In this document: positions 6,378 through 14,133 of the stretch, in pieces
Layout of the letters: every line of letters begins with the position of its first letter
Numbering within the stretch: position 1 is the first letter of the stretch
From: Chitinophagaceae bacterium UBA4412
GTDB taxonomy: Bacteria; Bacteroidota; Bacteroidia; Chitinophagales; Chitinophagaceae
NCBI GenBank assembly: GCA_002400445.1
Contig: DGQO01000100.1
Coordinates: forward strand, 5,052 to 20,533
DNA length: 15,482 nucleotides
Direction of reading: 5' to 3'
Notes under the pieces: model-generated
What the model was told of the DNA's origin: nothing
Databases searched by the model: none
What the model saw: the letters and a program-made list of their open reading frames with translations, nothing else
Program-made: the position numbers and the translations under genes

Positions 6378-8378
6378 TTAAAAGTTATTATAAATGATAC
6401 TTATTGTGCACGACCTCCCCGGCATAGGGTAATAGCGCACAATGTCGTAATGGTTATTAGTAAAGTTGTTGAGTTCAAATTTGCATTGCATAGGATTTTG
6501 GCGAACGCTAAATTTTCTTGCCACAAACAAATCCTGTGTACCCCATCCCTTTAATTCATTGAACGGATTGTTTTCGCCAAGCGTGTAGCGGGTGCCGGAA
6601 AATAAAAGGGAATAGCCTGCTGTCCATGATTTCCATTGTGCCGTTAAGAGTACTGAGCCGGAATGATCGGGAGTATAAGAAATGCGGTTTTTGTAATTTG
6701 CTGCACCAGGATCGGTGATATCAAATGCATGCTGAAAGGTATAAGCGATGCGGCTAAACCAGGAAATATTTTTGAAGGCAATACCTTGCATTTCAGCAGC
6801 CACATCGAGTCCCCTAATTCTTACTTTTCCAAGGTTAAGCATCGTCCACACAAAAAGATTTTTATTAGGTACAGCTATGATCTTGTTATTAATGCTGTTG
6901 TAATAGACATCTGTACTGGCTTTAATTTGCCGGAGAGAACCTGTGCTTTGCCTGGAAAAGGTAATGCCTGCATTGTACTGTTTTGCCTGCTCTGGTTTTA
7001 ATGAACTATTGCCAATGAAATTATAGTACAGGTCATTGAAAGTGGGCATCCGAAAAACGTCTTTGTAAAAAAGCCGCAGCATCCATGGGCTCTCTGCAGA
7101 TGCTTTGGCACTGAGCGCCAGCGTAGGCGTAATTTTATTTTTCACATCGGCAGGCTTTGCAGATGTTGTTTCGTCGTTTACATGACTCCATAGCAGGGAG
7201 CCGTTAATACGAAATAAACTACCATCATAACCAGCAGCTATACTGTTCCATAAATATGTTCTGCGGGGCTGAACAAAATGGTCAACGTTTGCAGAAAGTT
7301 TTGAAAGGCTGATGTCTGAGGCAAGTGCAACTTGAAGAGCAGGCAAAATTTCCTGGCTGATGGCTGTTGTTCCATAAAACTCCTGCTGCCGGTAATGATT
7401 ATCGAGACCACCCTGGTTGTTTAAAAAATCAGGATCAGTGTAGCGGGTATGCGATGTACTCGCTTTAGCAGCCAGGAGAAAATTTGTTTTTTTGTTCCAT
7501 GTTTTTTTATACCGGGCTTGTGCAAAATAGTCTTCATTCCAAAGCTGTTGAACAGAACGATTATTAAAGAATACCACAGCTCCCGGCAATCCTCTTTTGG
7601 AAGCATAACCAGAAATCTTTAGTTGTAGTAATGCGCTGTCTTTGAATTGAGTGGTAAGATTGCCTTCGCCATGCAAGGACCTTACTTTAGAATTTTCTCT
7701 TTTTGTTTTTTGAGACAAATTTCCATTTTCAATGATGAAGGGATAATTGCCTCTCGTGCTGATGAACTCTGTATTAAAGCCGGCTGTTGTGTTTTTGGAG
7801 AGTGGAATCGATATGCCGGCAAAAGGACGAACCTGGCCAAATGAACCAGCAAAAATACCTGCCGTAATTTTCTTTTTTTGAAATGCTATGGGTGTAGATG
7901 AAGTAGTTTGAAGCGACAGGTAAGACGTAGCGCTCAAGGCCCTTGCGGGTTGTAGCAGCGCTTCCGGATTTGCCTGCGAGAGTTCGATAGATTGCAAAAA
8001 AGTACTGGAGAAGCGGCTCAGGTCGATTTGCCCAGACTGGGCGTCAGACACGGGCAGGCCATCATAACTCACTCCTGTGTGTGCTGCGCCAAGGCTTCTA
8101 ACTGATACTGTTTTCAGGCCACCGATTCCGCCATAATCTTTCACCTGAACACCGGCAAAGAAACGTGCTGCATCACCTGCAGAAGCTGCATTCAATTGTT
8201 GCAGCCGGAGTTTATCCAGGTACTGAGAAGGCATGATCATTGTAAAACGATTTTTCAATTTTACTGCACTTACAGAAACTTTTTCCAATGCTGTTGTATC
8301 CTGTGCATAGCACGGACACGCCTGCGTAACTAAGGCGATAGCGGTGATCAACATTTTGAAAATAATACCCTGTTTCAT
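6378..8378 (-). CDS. btuB: TonB-dependent outer membrane receptor, predicted cobalamin transporter (BtuB-like)
   Basis: 666 residues, the size of BtuB-type receptors. A signal peptide (MKQGIIFKMLITAIALVTQA, cleaved near CYAQD) is followed by a possible TonB box around LEKVSVSAVK (31-40). The plug domain spans about 45-160 and contains the typical GGLKTVSVRSLGAAHTGVSY and a DGLPV segment. The remaining 500 residues are alternating, aromatic-rich strands of a 22-stranded barrel, including the MPTFNDLYYNFIGNSSLKPE segment common near the middle of such barrels, and the chain ends in Phe, the usual outer-membrane assembly signal. The upstream cobalamin riboswitch points to vitamin B12 or another corrinoid as substrate. 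The downstream propeller lipoprotein gene starts 8 bp after the stop. The receptor lacks the N-terminal carboxypeptidase-like domain of SusC proteins. An internal Met at residue 9 is an alternative start. Confidence 0.9.
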   Translation of the reverse strand: MKQGIIFKMLITAIALVTQACPCYAQDTTALEKVSVSAVKLKNRFTMIMPSQYLDKLRLQQLNAASAGDAARFFAGVQVKDYGGIGGLKTVSVRSLGAAHTGVSYDGLPVSDAQSGQIDLSRFSSTFLQSIELSQANPEALLQPARALSATSYLSLQTTSSTPIAFQKKKITAGIFAGSFGQVRPFAGISIPLSKNTTAGFNTEFISTRGNYPFIIENGNLSQKTKRENSKVRSLHGEGNLTTQFKDSALLQLKISGYASKRGLPGAVVFFNNRSVQQLWNEDYFAQARYKKTWNKKTNFLLAAKASTSHTRYTDPDFLNNQGGLDNHYRQQEFYGTTAISQEILPALQVALASDISLSKLSANVDHFVQPRRTYLWNSIAAGYDGSLFRINGSLLWSHVNDETTSAKPADVKNKITPTLALSAKASAESPWMLRLFYKDVFRMPTFNDLYYNFIGNSSLKPEQAKQYNAGITFSRQSTGSLRQIKASTDVYYNSINNKIIAVPNKNLFVWTMLNLGKVRIRGLDVAAEMQGIAFKNISWFSRIAYTFQHAFDITDPGAANYKNRISYTPDHSGSVLLTAQWKSWTAGYSLLFSGTRYTLGENNPFNELKGWGTQDLFVARKFSVRQNPMQCKFELNNFTNNHYDIVRYYPMPGRSCTISIIYNNF

Positions 8379-8583
8379 CTGCGCTTTATATGATTCCTAT
8401 AGCATACTCTTGTGTACACTGATGCGTTTGGTAGCAGCTAAATGCGGGCAATTAACTGCACGCACAAGCCAGGCCCTTGTTGTAAAAATGCCAGGAAGAA
8501 GATGTAGAAAACAAAGAGAAAGCCGATGCATTCACAAATGTTTCCAGCTTTTTCCTCGAAAGCTCTTAAACAACAATGTATGC
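8379..8583 (-). other. Leader between B12 box and receptor start codon (expression platform)
   Basis: About 205 nt separate the riboswitch core from the ATG at 8378. On the minus strand it holds a perfect 6-bp hairpin at 8546-8564 (AGCTTT, loop of 7, AAAGCT) and a weaker ACAAG/CTTGT hairpin further downstream. There is no obvious U-tract terminator and no Shine-Dalgarno sequence next to the start codon, so the control mechanism cannot be read directly. Several CATT motifs could pair with the UAAUG loop of the aptamer. Short open frames cross it but none looks like protein. Confidence 0.5.
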
Positions 8584-8762
8584 GGCAGGTCTTCTGACTT
8601 GAAGTCCGGTTTGCTTTCCTTCCCATTGGCATTACCAACAGTGGAATTGCAGAACAAACCGTTTCACCCAAAGTGAAACTTCTTACAGCTGCGGGACAGT
8701 TCCGGATTTACACCGGATTCCCTTTTAATCCGCAATAAAATACCACTGCGGAACCGTTAACA
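8584..8762 (-). promoter_or_regulatory. Cobalamin (adenosylcobalamin) riboswitch
   Basis: Read on the minus strand from about 8762 to 8584. The landmarks of the class appear in order: GGTTCCGCAGTGG at the 5' end, AAAAGGGAATCCGGTG leading into the TCCGG/CCGGA hairpin (8701-8717), then AACTGTCCCGCAGCTGTAA, a side hairpin GTTTCAC/GTGAAAC (8661-8679), CCACTG (8639-8644), a TTGG/CCAA hairpin with loop TAATG (8626-8638), GGGAAGG, and the B12 box AAGTCAGAAGACCTGCC (8584-8600). This aptamer binds coenzyme B12 and normally represses the downstream gene when the ligand is abundant. It lies upstream of the predicted B12 receptor and lipoprotein genes. The 5' boundary is approximate because the closing P1 stem is short. 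Confidence 0.95.
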
Positions 8763-8767
8763 GGTTG

Positions 8768-8802
8768 CGAAGATATAAGAATAAAATTGTGGCATACATA
8801 AA
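8768..8802 (-). promoter_or_regulatory. Candidate Bacteroidota promoter for the riboswitch operon
   Basis: On the minus strand, TATCTTCG (8768-8775) is one base from the Bacteroidota -7 consensus TAnnTTTG, and TTTATG (8797-8802) lies 21 nt upstream in the position of the -33 element, which it matches only partly. Transcription would then start near 8762, just where the aptamer begins; this agreement is the main support. Confidence 0.4.
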
Positions 8803-8879
8803 TTTTATTCCATAATGATGAAGATGATGTTGAAAGGTATTACATGCTTGCTTTTTGCAAAATATAAAAGGACAGCAGT

Positions 8880-10037
8880 TTACATCTCATCCGTTTCTGT
8901 GAGCCTGCCTTTAAATGAATATTTTAAAGCAAGGAAACCGATAAGGCCAGCAATGAGTGAACTGATAAGGATCACCAGTTTTGCATGATCAATAAGCACG
9001 GCATCATCAAAAGCCAGCAGCGTGATGAAAATAGACATCGTAAACCCAATGCCGCCGAGAAAACCAGCGCCAAGGATGCTGCTCCAGCTAAGGTCTGCCG
9101 GCAGTGTGCAAATGCCTGATTTCGTAGCAAGAAATGTAAATAGAAAAATGCCTGCCGGTTTACCGATGATTAAACCTAAAGCAATGCCAAGGCTATAATT
9201 TTCCAGTAATGTTTGAGACAGGTTTCCGTTTAAAATAATAGCTGTATTCGCCAGTGCAAATAGGGGTAGAATAATAAAAGCTACAGGCTTGTGTAAAACA
9301 TGTTGCAATACATAGGAGGGCGTTTTTTCTGCTCCATTGCCAAAGGGAATAACAAAAGCCAGCAGCACCCCAGTAATGGTTGCATGCACGCCTGATTGCA
9401 GCATAAAATACCACATGGCTGCACCTCCCAGCAAATATGGAATAAGGCTTTTTATTTTTAACCTGTTCAAAACAATCAGCAATACAAAAATTGCCAGGGC
9501 AATTCCAAGGTTTAGAAACGACAATGATTTGGTATAGAAAAAGGCGATAATTAAAATCGCAATCAGATCATCAATTACGGCCAGCGCCGTTAAAAAAACT
9601 TTCAATGATGTAGGCACTCGTTTGCCCACAAGGGAAAGAATCCCTAAAGCAAATGCGATATCTGTGGCCATCGGAATTCCAATACCAGATTGGGTATTAG
9701 TTCCATAATTGAAAAACAAGAATATACCTGCGGGAATGACTACACCTCCAATGGAAGCGGAGATGGGTAATAAGGCATCTTTAATATTCGAAAGTTCTCC
9801 TTTGTATATTTCCCGCTCCAGTTCTAAGCCAATAAGCAAAAAGAAAATGGCCATAAGCCCATCATTAATCCAATGCTGAATGCTGTGCCCGGCAAAATTG
9901 ATATGCCAGAAATGCTGGTAAGCATTGCCCCAGAGGCCATTGGCCACTACTAATGAAACTGCAGTGCAAAAAATAAGAGAGAGACCTCCCGCTTTTTCAC
10001 TTTCAAAAAATTCCCTGAATATTTTTGTTGCTTTCAT
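8880..10037 (-). CDS. nhaA: Na+/H+ antiporter NhaA
   Basis: 385 residues, close to the usual 380-390. Inner-membrane antiporter that exchanges Na+ or Li+ for protons and supports salt and alkaline pH tolerance. About a dozen hydrophobic segments are visible. The family motifs are all present: FFLLIGLELEREI at 65-77, MATDIAFALGIL at 123-134 with Asp126 (equivalent to Asp133 of E. coli NhaA), and ALAVIDDL at 151-158 with Asp156 and Asp157 (equivalent to Asp163 and Asp164, the ion-binding pair). The functionally important lysine of helix X is kept at 293 (IIGKPAG). The C-terminal ILGAGFLGGIGFTMSIFI motif is also clear. The gene ends about 118 bp upstream of the B12 riboswitch on the same strand and is probably a separate transcript. 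Upstream lies an 800-bp gene-free region with repeats. The start (MKATKIFREFFESEKAGG) is the expected one. Confidence 0.96.
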   Translation of the reverse strand: MKATKIFREFFESEKAGGLSLIFCTAVSLVVANGLWGNAYQHFWHINFAGHSIQHWINDGLMAIFFLLIGLELEREIYKGELSNIKDALLPISASIGGVVIPAGIFLFFNYGTNTQSGIGIPMATDIAFALGILSLVGKRVPTSLKVFLTALAVIDDLIAILIIAFFYTKSLSFLNLGIALAIFVLLIVLNRLKIKSLIPYLLGGAAMWYFMLQSGVHATITGVLLAFVIPFGNGAEKTPSYVLQHVLHKPVAFIILPLFALANTAIILNGNLSQTLLENYSLGIALGLIIGKPAGIFLFTFLATKSGICTLPADLSWSSILGAGFLGGIGFTMSIFITLLAFDDAVLIDHAKLVILISSLIAGLIGFLALKYSFKGRLTETDEM

Positions 10038-10106
10038 ACATTTTTACTTTGATCTGTTTTTTCAAATTAGTAACCAGGCAGGTCATCAGAGCTGATTCTT
10101 CGAGTC

Positions 10107-10345
10107 TTTTGTGCAATAACGTGAAAAGCCTGAAAAAGGATGCAGAAAGTTTTCCAAAGGAGTGTCGACCATCGTCGTTGCTTTTATGTAACCCTTTGGC
10201 TGTTTTGTGCAATAACACAAAGGGCACAAAGGAGGCACAAAGCTTCTCGAAGTTATGTCGACCATCTTCCTGATTTTTTGTAAACATCCGTGTTTTTTGA
10301 GCAATCACACAAACACCCACAAAGGAGTGATGAAGTGCCTCAAAG
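10107..10345. repeat. Degenerate tandem repeat, about 94 bp period, three copies
   Basis: The motif TTTTGTGCAATAAC is identical at 10107-10120 and 10203-10216, and recurs as TTTTGAGCAATCAC at 10295-10308, giving spacings of 96 and 92 bp. TGTCGACCATC occurs at 10163-10173 and 10256-10266, 93 bp apart. Between these anchors the copies share CACAAAGG-rich sequence. On the minus strand the units read GTGCCTCCTTTGTGCCCTTTGTG, a style of 'cttTGTGcc' repeat seen from memory between genes in many Bacteroidota. Both strands are open for long stretches, and the minus frame (10003-10419) repeats GRHxFxKLxASF at each unit, but it runs into nhaA and resembles no protein, so I treat it as noncoding. Confidence 0.6.
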
Positions 10346-10843
10346 GGTTGATAGCTATTTTCTTTTTGTATGTACTTAGTTTTTTTGGAATACTTCGTAA
10401 ACCCAGGAAGCAGGCACAACGTCCGTGAATCACTTTATCCCACAATTGGCTTTCCACCCCCAACCTATGATCCTTTGAAAGCATCGCTGATGTTGAATTC
10501 CAGGCAAACATATTGGTCGCTATTTCAAATTTGCGCAAACGTTTGCACTTTACAAATGTTAAACAAACACTTAATTTCACTTCTGTTATAATGTAATACA
10601 TAATCCTCGTTTAAACCTATTTTTTATTAATCAATTGCCAATTGTTCCCTGTTATTGCTTCTTGTCAGGATTTCAACCGGCATTGTTTAGCCCCTATTTT
10701 GGGAGACGTGGCCAATTATTTAGAAGCAATTTCGATCTGGCCTTTAAGGCAATACGATACTTATCCGCTCCCTGGAAAGACCCTTTACCATCATTTATTT
10801 TTTCACAACAATCTGCTTATTCACTTAAAAAAATTACCAACGT
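10346..10843. other. Gene-free region upstream of susC
   Basis: Apart from the palindrome at 10535-10546, I see no supported gene here. A TATAAT-like sequence (GTTATAATG, about 10584-10592) follows the palindrome, but I find no good match to the Bacteroidota TAnnTTTG element, so the susC promoter is not placed. If transcription starts near the palindrome, the susC leader is about 250 nt long. Short open frames at 10635-10974 lack any family resemblance and overlap the susC start in other frames. Confidence 0.4.
10535..10546. promoter_or_regulatory. Perfect 12-bp palindrome, LacI-family operator type
   Basis: GCAAACGTTTGC is a perfect inverted repeat with the central CG and flanking AAAC/GTTT typical of LacI/GalR-family operators (the E. 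coli PurR box has the same core). It lies about 300 bp before susC, just upstream of AT-rich sequence that could hold the promoter. A LacI-type sugar-responsive regulator acting on the susCD genes is the natural inference; no such regulator gene is in the window. Confidence 0.5.
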
Positions 10844-13800
10844 ATGAAAGTAGAGCTAGAATTTACCATTGCAAAACTTCGCCGCAATTACCGGTTGATT
10901 TTTTTGCCGGCCTTGCTCACCCTTCTTTTTATGACTTGTTGCGTAGACCAATTATTGGCTTACGACTCAGGTAAAATGAAGGCTGCCACGGCAAACTTTA
11001 AAAACGAATCAAGTCCCCTGGGCATTATCAGGGGTCGGGTACTGGATGCTGAAAATCGGCCCCTCTCCAGTGTTTCCGTTACCATCGCCGGCAAAAAGAC
11101 CGGTACTTCCACCAATGCAGATGGAAGTTTTACCATTGATGCCGACAAGGGCGATGTGCTTATTTTTAGCCTTGTAGGATACAAGGAGATTTCCCTTACT
11201 GTGGCCAATAGTACTAACCTAACGGTAAAACTACTGGTAAATGCTACCGACATGAACGAAGTAGTAGTGGTAGGATTTGGTACTCAAAAGAAAGCTAACC
11301 TTACGGGTGCAGTTTCTACCATCGATTCCAAAGTGCTTGATTCCAGGCCGGTACAAAACGTTGGCCAGGCTTTGCAAGGCGTAATTCCGGGATTAAACTT
11401 TAATACTGCCGGTCTTGGTGGCGAACTCAATCAAAACCTGAGTTTCAACATCAGGGGTGGAGGTACAATTGGTGCAGGTTCTAACTCTTCTCCACTCATT
11501 TTGGTGGATGGAATGGAAGGTAACCTTAACGCCATTAATCCACAGGATATTGAAAGTATTACGGTACTGAAAGATGCAGCGTCATCTGCCATTTATGGTT
11601 CACGTGCACCATTTGGTGTAATCCTTATTACAACCAAAAAAGGTAAATCAGGAAAAACAAAGGTGAACTATAACAACAACCTCAGGCTCACAAGTCCATT
11701 GGGTTTACCACAAATGATGGATTCCCGCACATTTGCTACCTACTACAATGAAGCCGCTTCAAATGATGGTGAAGCTGCTAAATTTTCGCAGGAAGTAATG
11801 GACAGAATCATCGCCTACCAAAAGGGCGAACTTAAAGATGGCACCGTGCCAAATGGTACTGGTGATCGCTGGCAGTATTATACGGGTTCCAACGGCAACA
11901 CAGATTGGTTTAAAGAAATGTATAAAAAATCTGCTTTTTCTTATGACCATAACATGAGCATTAGTGGTGGTACAGAGGCGAGTAATTATTACTTCTCTGG
12001 TAACCTTATGGATCAGTCTGGTTTAAATCGTTTTGCTAATGATGCTTTTAACCGGTACACACTTACGGCAAAGATCAATACAACATTAAGCAAGTACGCA
12101 AAATTCAATTACACTACTCGTTTCATCAGGGAAGACTACGAAAAAGCCACCCACATGAACGATTTGTATTATCACAATATAGCCCGCCGCTGGCCTACTG
12201 TACCGGTCAAAGATCCAAACGGATACTGGAGTGATCCAAGTGAAATTGCACCCCTTGAAACCGGAGGTCGTACAAATGACCAGAGTGACTGGTTATACAA
12301 CCAGGGACAACTGGTGATTACGCCACTTAAAGGCTGGAACATTTTTGCTGAAGGTAATGTTCGCACTTACAATTACAACTACCATACGGATGTACTTCCA
12401 GCCTCTGGTTACGATGTAGCGGGAAACCCATATCCAGTTGTTGTGAGTTCTAACCCAACCAACTTTACAAGAGTGTACGAATACAACAGAAAAGACAATT
12501 ATTTCACGACCAACATTTATTCTAACTATTCTTTTAGCATCAAGGATGTTCATCAATTTAAAATCCTTGCGGGTTTCAACAGTGAATTGAATAAATATCG
12601 TACGTTGGCAGGATCACGCACAGGGCTTATAAGTCCTTCGCTTCCTACCATCAACACGGCTTCAAATGATAGCAAAGCAGATGAAGGCCAATACCAACAT
12701 TGGGCCACTGCTGGTTTCTTCAGTCGGCTTAACTATAACTACAAAGAAAAATACCTGCTGGAGGTAAACGCCCGCTATGATGGTACATCCCGTTTTATTG
12801 GCGACAAACGCTGGAACCTGTTTCCTTCTGTTTCTGCAGGTTGGAACTTAGCTAAAGAGAAATTCTGGACATTAGGAAGTACCATTCAGCAATTTAAACT
12901 AAGGGCATCTTATGGTGAACTTGGAAACCAAAATACCTCTAACTGGTATCCATTCTTCTCCACTATGCCAATTGGAAATGCCAATGGCGGATGGATGGTT
13001 AATGGCCTGCAACCAAATACTGCTGGCGCTCCCGGCCTCGTAAGTTCATTACTCACCTGGGAAAGAGTGGCCAGTACCAACTTTGGTTTGGATATGACTA
13101 TACTGCGGAATAAGTTGAATGTGAGCTTCGATTATTTCAAGAGAAACACCTTTGACATGGTAGGCCCTGCGCCTCAATTGCCTGTAATCCTTGGCACTTC
13201 TGTACCACAGATTAACAATGCCGATATGAAATCTTATGGATTTGAAATTGAAGCAAAATGGCAGGACAGGATTGGTAAAATTAATTACTCCGTAAGAGGT
13301 GTGTTATCTGATGACCAACAAACCGTAACCAATTATCCTAATCCAACAGGTAACCTGGCTAACTGGTACAACGGCAGAAAATCAGGTGAAATCTGGGGAT
13401 ATACTTCTATCGGTATCGCAAAGACTCAACAAGAGATGGACGATCATTTATCTAAAGTGAATCAGAATGCACTTGGTAGTAAATGGGGCGCTGGAGATAT
13501 CATGTATGCTGATTTGAATGGAGATGGTAAAGTAGATGGTGGTTCAGGCGTTCTGGGTAACTCCGGCGACAGAACAATCATTGGAAACTCTTCACCTCGT
13601 TATCGCTACAGCTTAGACCTGGGTGCAGACTTTAAAGGCTTTGATTTTCGCATGTTCCTGCAAGGTGTAGGTAAGAGAGATTATATGCCAGGTGGTCCTT
13701 ATTTCTGGGGTGCTAATGGTGGTATGTGGCAGAGTGCAGGATTTACAGAGCATATGGACTTTTTCCGTGATGAGAATTCGCAAATGGTTAAAGCTGGAGT

Positions 13801-14122
13801 TGCTGGTGTAAACCTGGATGCCTACTTCCCAAAACCATACTTTAATACAGGAAAGAATCAGCAAACCCAGACCAGGTATTTGCAAAATGCATCTTATATC
13901 CGCTTAAAAAGTATGCAGGTAGGTTACACCCTTCCAAATGAAATCACTTCAAAAATTAAGATCGCAAAAGTAAGGATCTATGTGTCTGGTGAAAACCTGC
14001 TCACTTTTACAAAAATGATCAAAATTTTCGATCCGGAATCTATCGCCCTAAGTGGTTGGAGTGATGGTAAAACTTATCCACTGGCTAAAGTAATATCTGC
14101 TGGCCTTAGTATCAACTTTTAA
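10844..14122 (+). CDS. SusC/RagA-family TonB-linked outer membrane protein
   Basis: 1092 residues, normal for the family. It is the barrel of a two-protein importer that takes up oligosaccharides or peptides over the outer membrane using TonB. The N-terminus has a charged segment, then a hydrophobic core (LIFLPALLTLLFMTCC, 18-33), a signal peptide with an unusually long n-region. A carboxypeptidase-like regulatory domain spans about 62-132 (IIRGRVLDAENRPLSSVSV, NADGSFTI, LVGYKEISL). The TonB-box/linker motif MNEVVVVGFGTQKKANLTGA is at 137-156. The plug covers about 160-270 with LILVDGMEGNLNAINPQDIE and VLKDAASSAIYGSRAPFGVI, the SusC signature. The rest is barrel, ending ISAGLSINF with a terminal Phe. 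The susD gene starts 11 bp downstream. The substrate cannot be read from these two genes. A LacI-type palindrome lies upstream. Confidence 0.96.
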   Translation: MKVELEFTIAKLRRNYRLIFLPALLTLLFMTCCVDQLLAYDSGKMKAATANFKNESSPLGIIRGRVLDAENRPLSSVSVTIAGKKTGTSTNADGSFTIDADKGDVLIFSLVGYKEISLTVANSTNLTVKLLVNATDMNEVVVVGFGTQKKANLTGAVSTIDSKVLDSRPVQNVGQALQGVIPGLNFNTAGLGGELNQNLSFNIRGGGTIGAGSNSSPLILVDGMEGNLNAINPQDIESITVLKDAASSAIYGSRAPFGVILITTKKGKSGKTKVNYNNNLRLTSPLGLPQMMDSRTFATYYNEAASNDGEAAKFSQEVMDRIIAYQKGELKDGTVPNGTGDRWQYYTGSNGNTDWFKEMYKKSAFSYDHNMSISGGTEASNYYFSGNLMDQSGLNRFANDAFNRYTLTAKINTTLSKYAKFNYTTRFIREDYEKATHMNDLYYHNIARRWPTVPVKDPNGYWSDPSEIAPLETGGRTNDQSDWLYNQGQLVITPLKGWNIFAEGNVRTYNYNYHTDVLPASGYDVAGNPYPVVVSSNPTNFTRVYEYNRKDNYFTTNIYSNYSFSIKDVHQFKILAGFNSELNKYRTLAGSRTGLISPSLPTINTASNDSKADEGQYQHWATAGFFSRLNYNYKEKYLLEVNARYDGTSRFIGDKRWNLFPSVSAGWNLAKEKFWTLGSTIQQFKLRASYGELGNQNTSNWYPFFSTMPIGNANGGWMVNGLQPNTAGAPGLVSSLLTWERVASTNFGLDMTILRNKLNVSFDYFKRNTFDMVGPAPQLPVILGTSVPQINNADMKSYGFEIEAKWQDRIGKINYSVRGVLSDDQQTVTNYPNPTGNLANWYNGRKSGEIWGYTSIGIAKTQQEMDDHLSKVNQNALGSKWGAGDIMYADLNGDGKVDGGSGVLGNSGDRTIIGNSSPRYRYSLDLGADFKGFDFRMFLQGVGKRDYMPGGPYFWGANGGMWQSAGFTEHMDFFRDENSQMVKAGVAGVNLDAYFPKPYFNTGKNQQTQTRYLQNASYIRLKSMQVGYTLPNEITSKIKIAKVRIYVSGENLLTFTKMIKIFDPESIALSGWSDGKTYPLAKVISAGLSINF

Positions 14123-14133
14123 TTAAAAGCAAC

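Noticed and set aside
8438..8671. 77-codon minus-strand frame upstream of the receptor gene
   Set aside because: It is made mostly of conserved cobalamin riboswitch sequence and leader, not protein.
10107..10345. CRISPR array
   Set aside because: Three degenerate copies about 94 bp apart without short identical repeats and unique spacers; no cas genes in the window.
10003..10419. 138-codon minus-strand frame across the repeat tract, with repeated GRHxFxKLxASF blocks
   Set aside because: It runs into the nhaA start, has no recognisable fold, and the opposite strand is equally open over the repeats, so the periodicity is explained by DNA repeats.
10584..10592. TATAAT-like -10 box before susC
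   Set aside because: The housekeeping sigma factor of Bacteroidota does not use this element as a rule, and no matching -33 element is at a suitable distance.
10305..10601. 98-codon minus-strand frame
   Set aside because: Composition unlike protein, spans the operator palindrome and part of the repeat; nothing recognisable.
10642..10974. 110-codon plus-strand frame before and overlapping susC
   Set aside because: It overlaps the susC signal peptide region in another frame and has no family resemblance.
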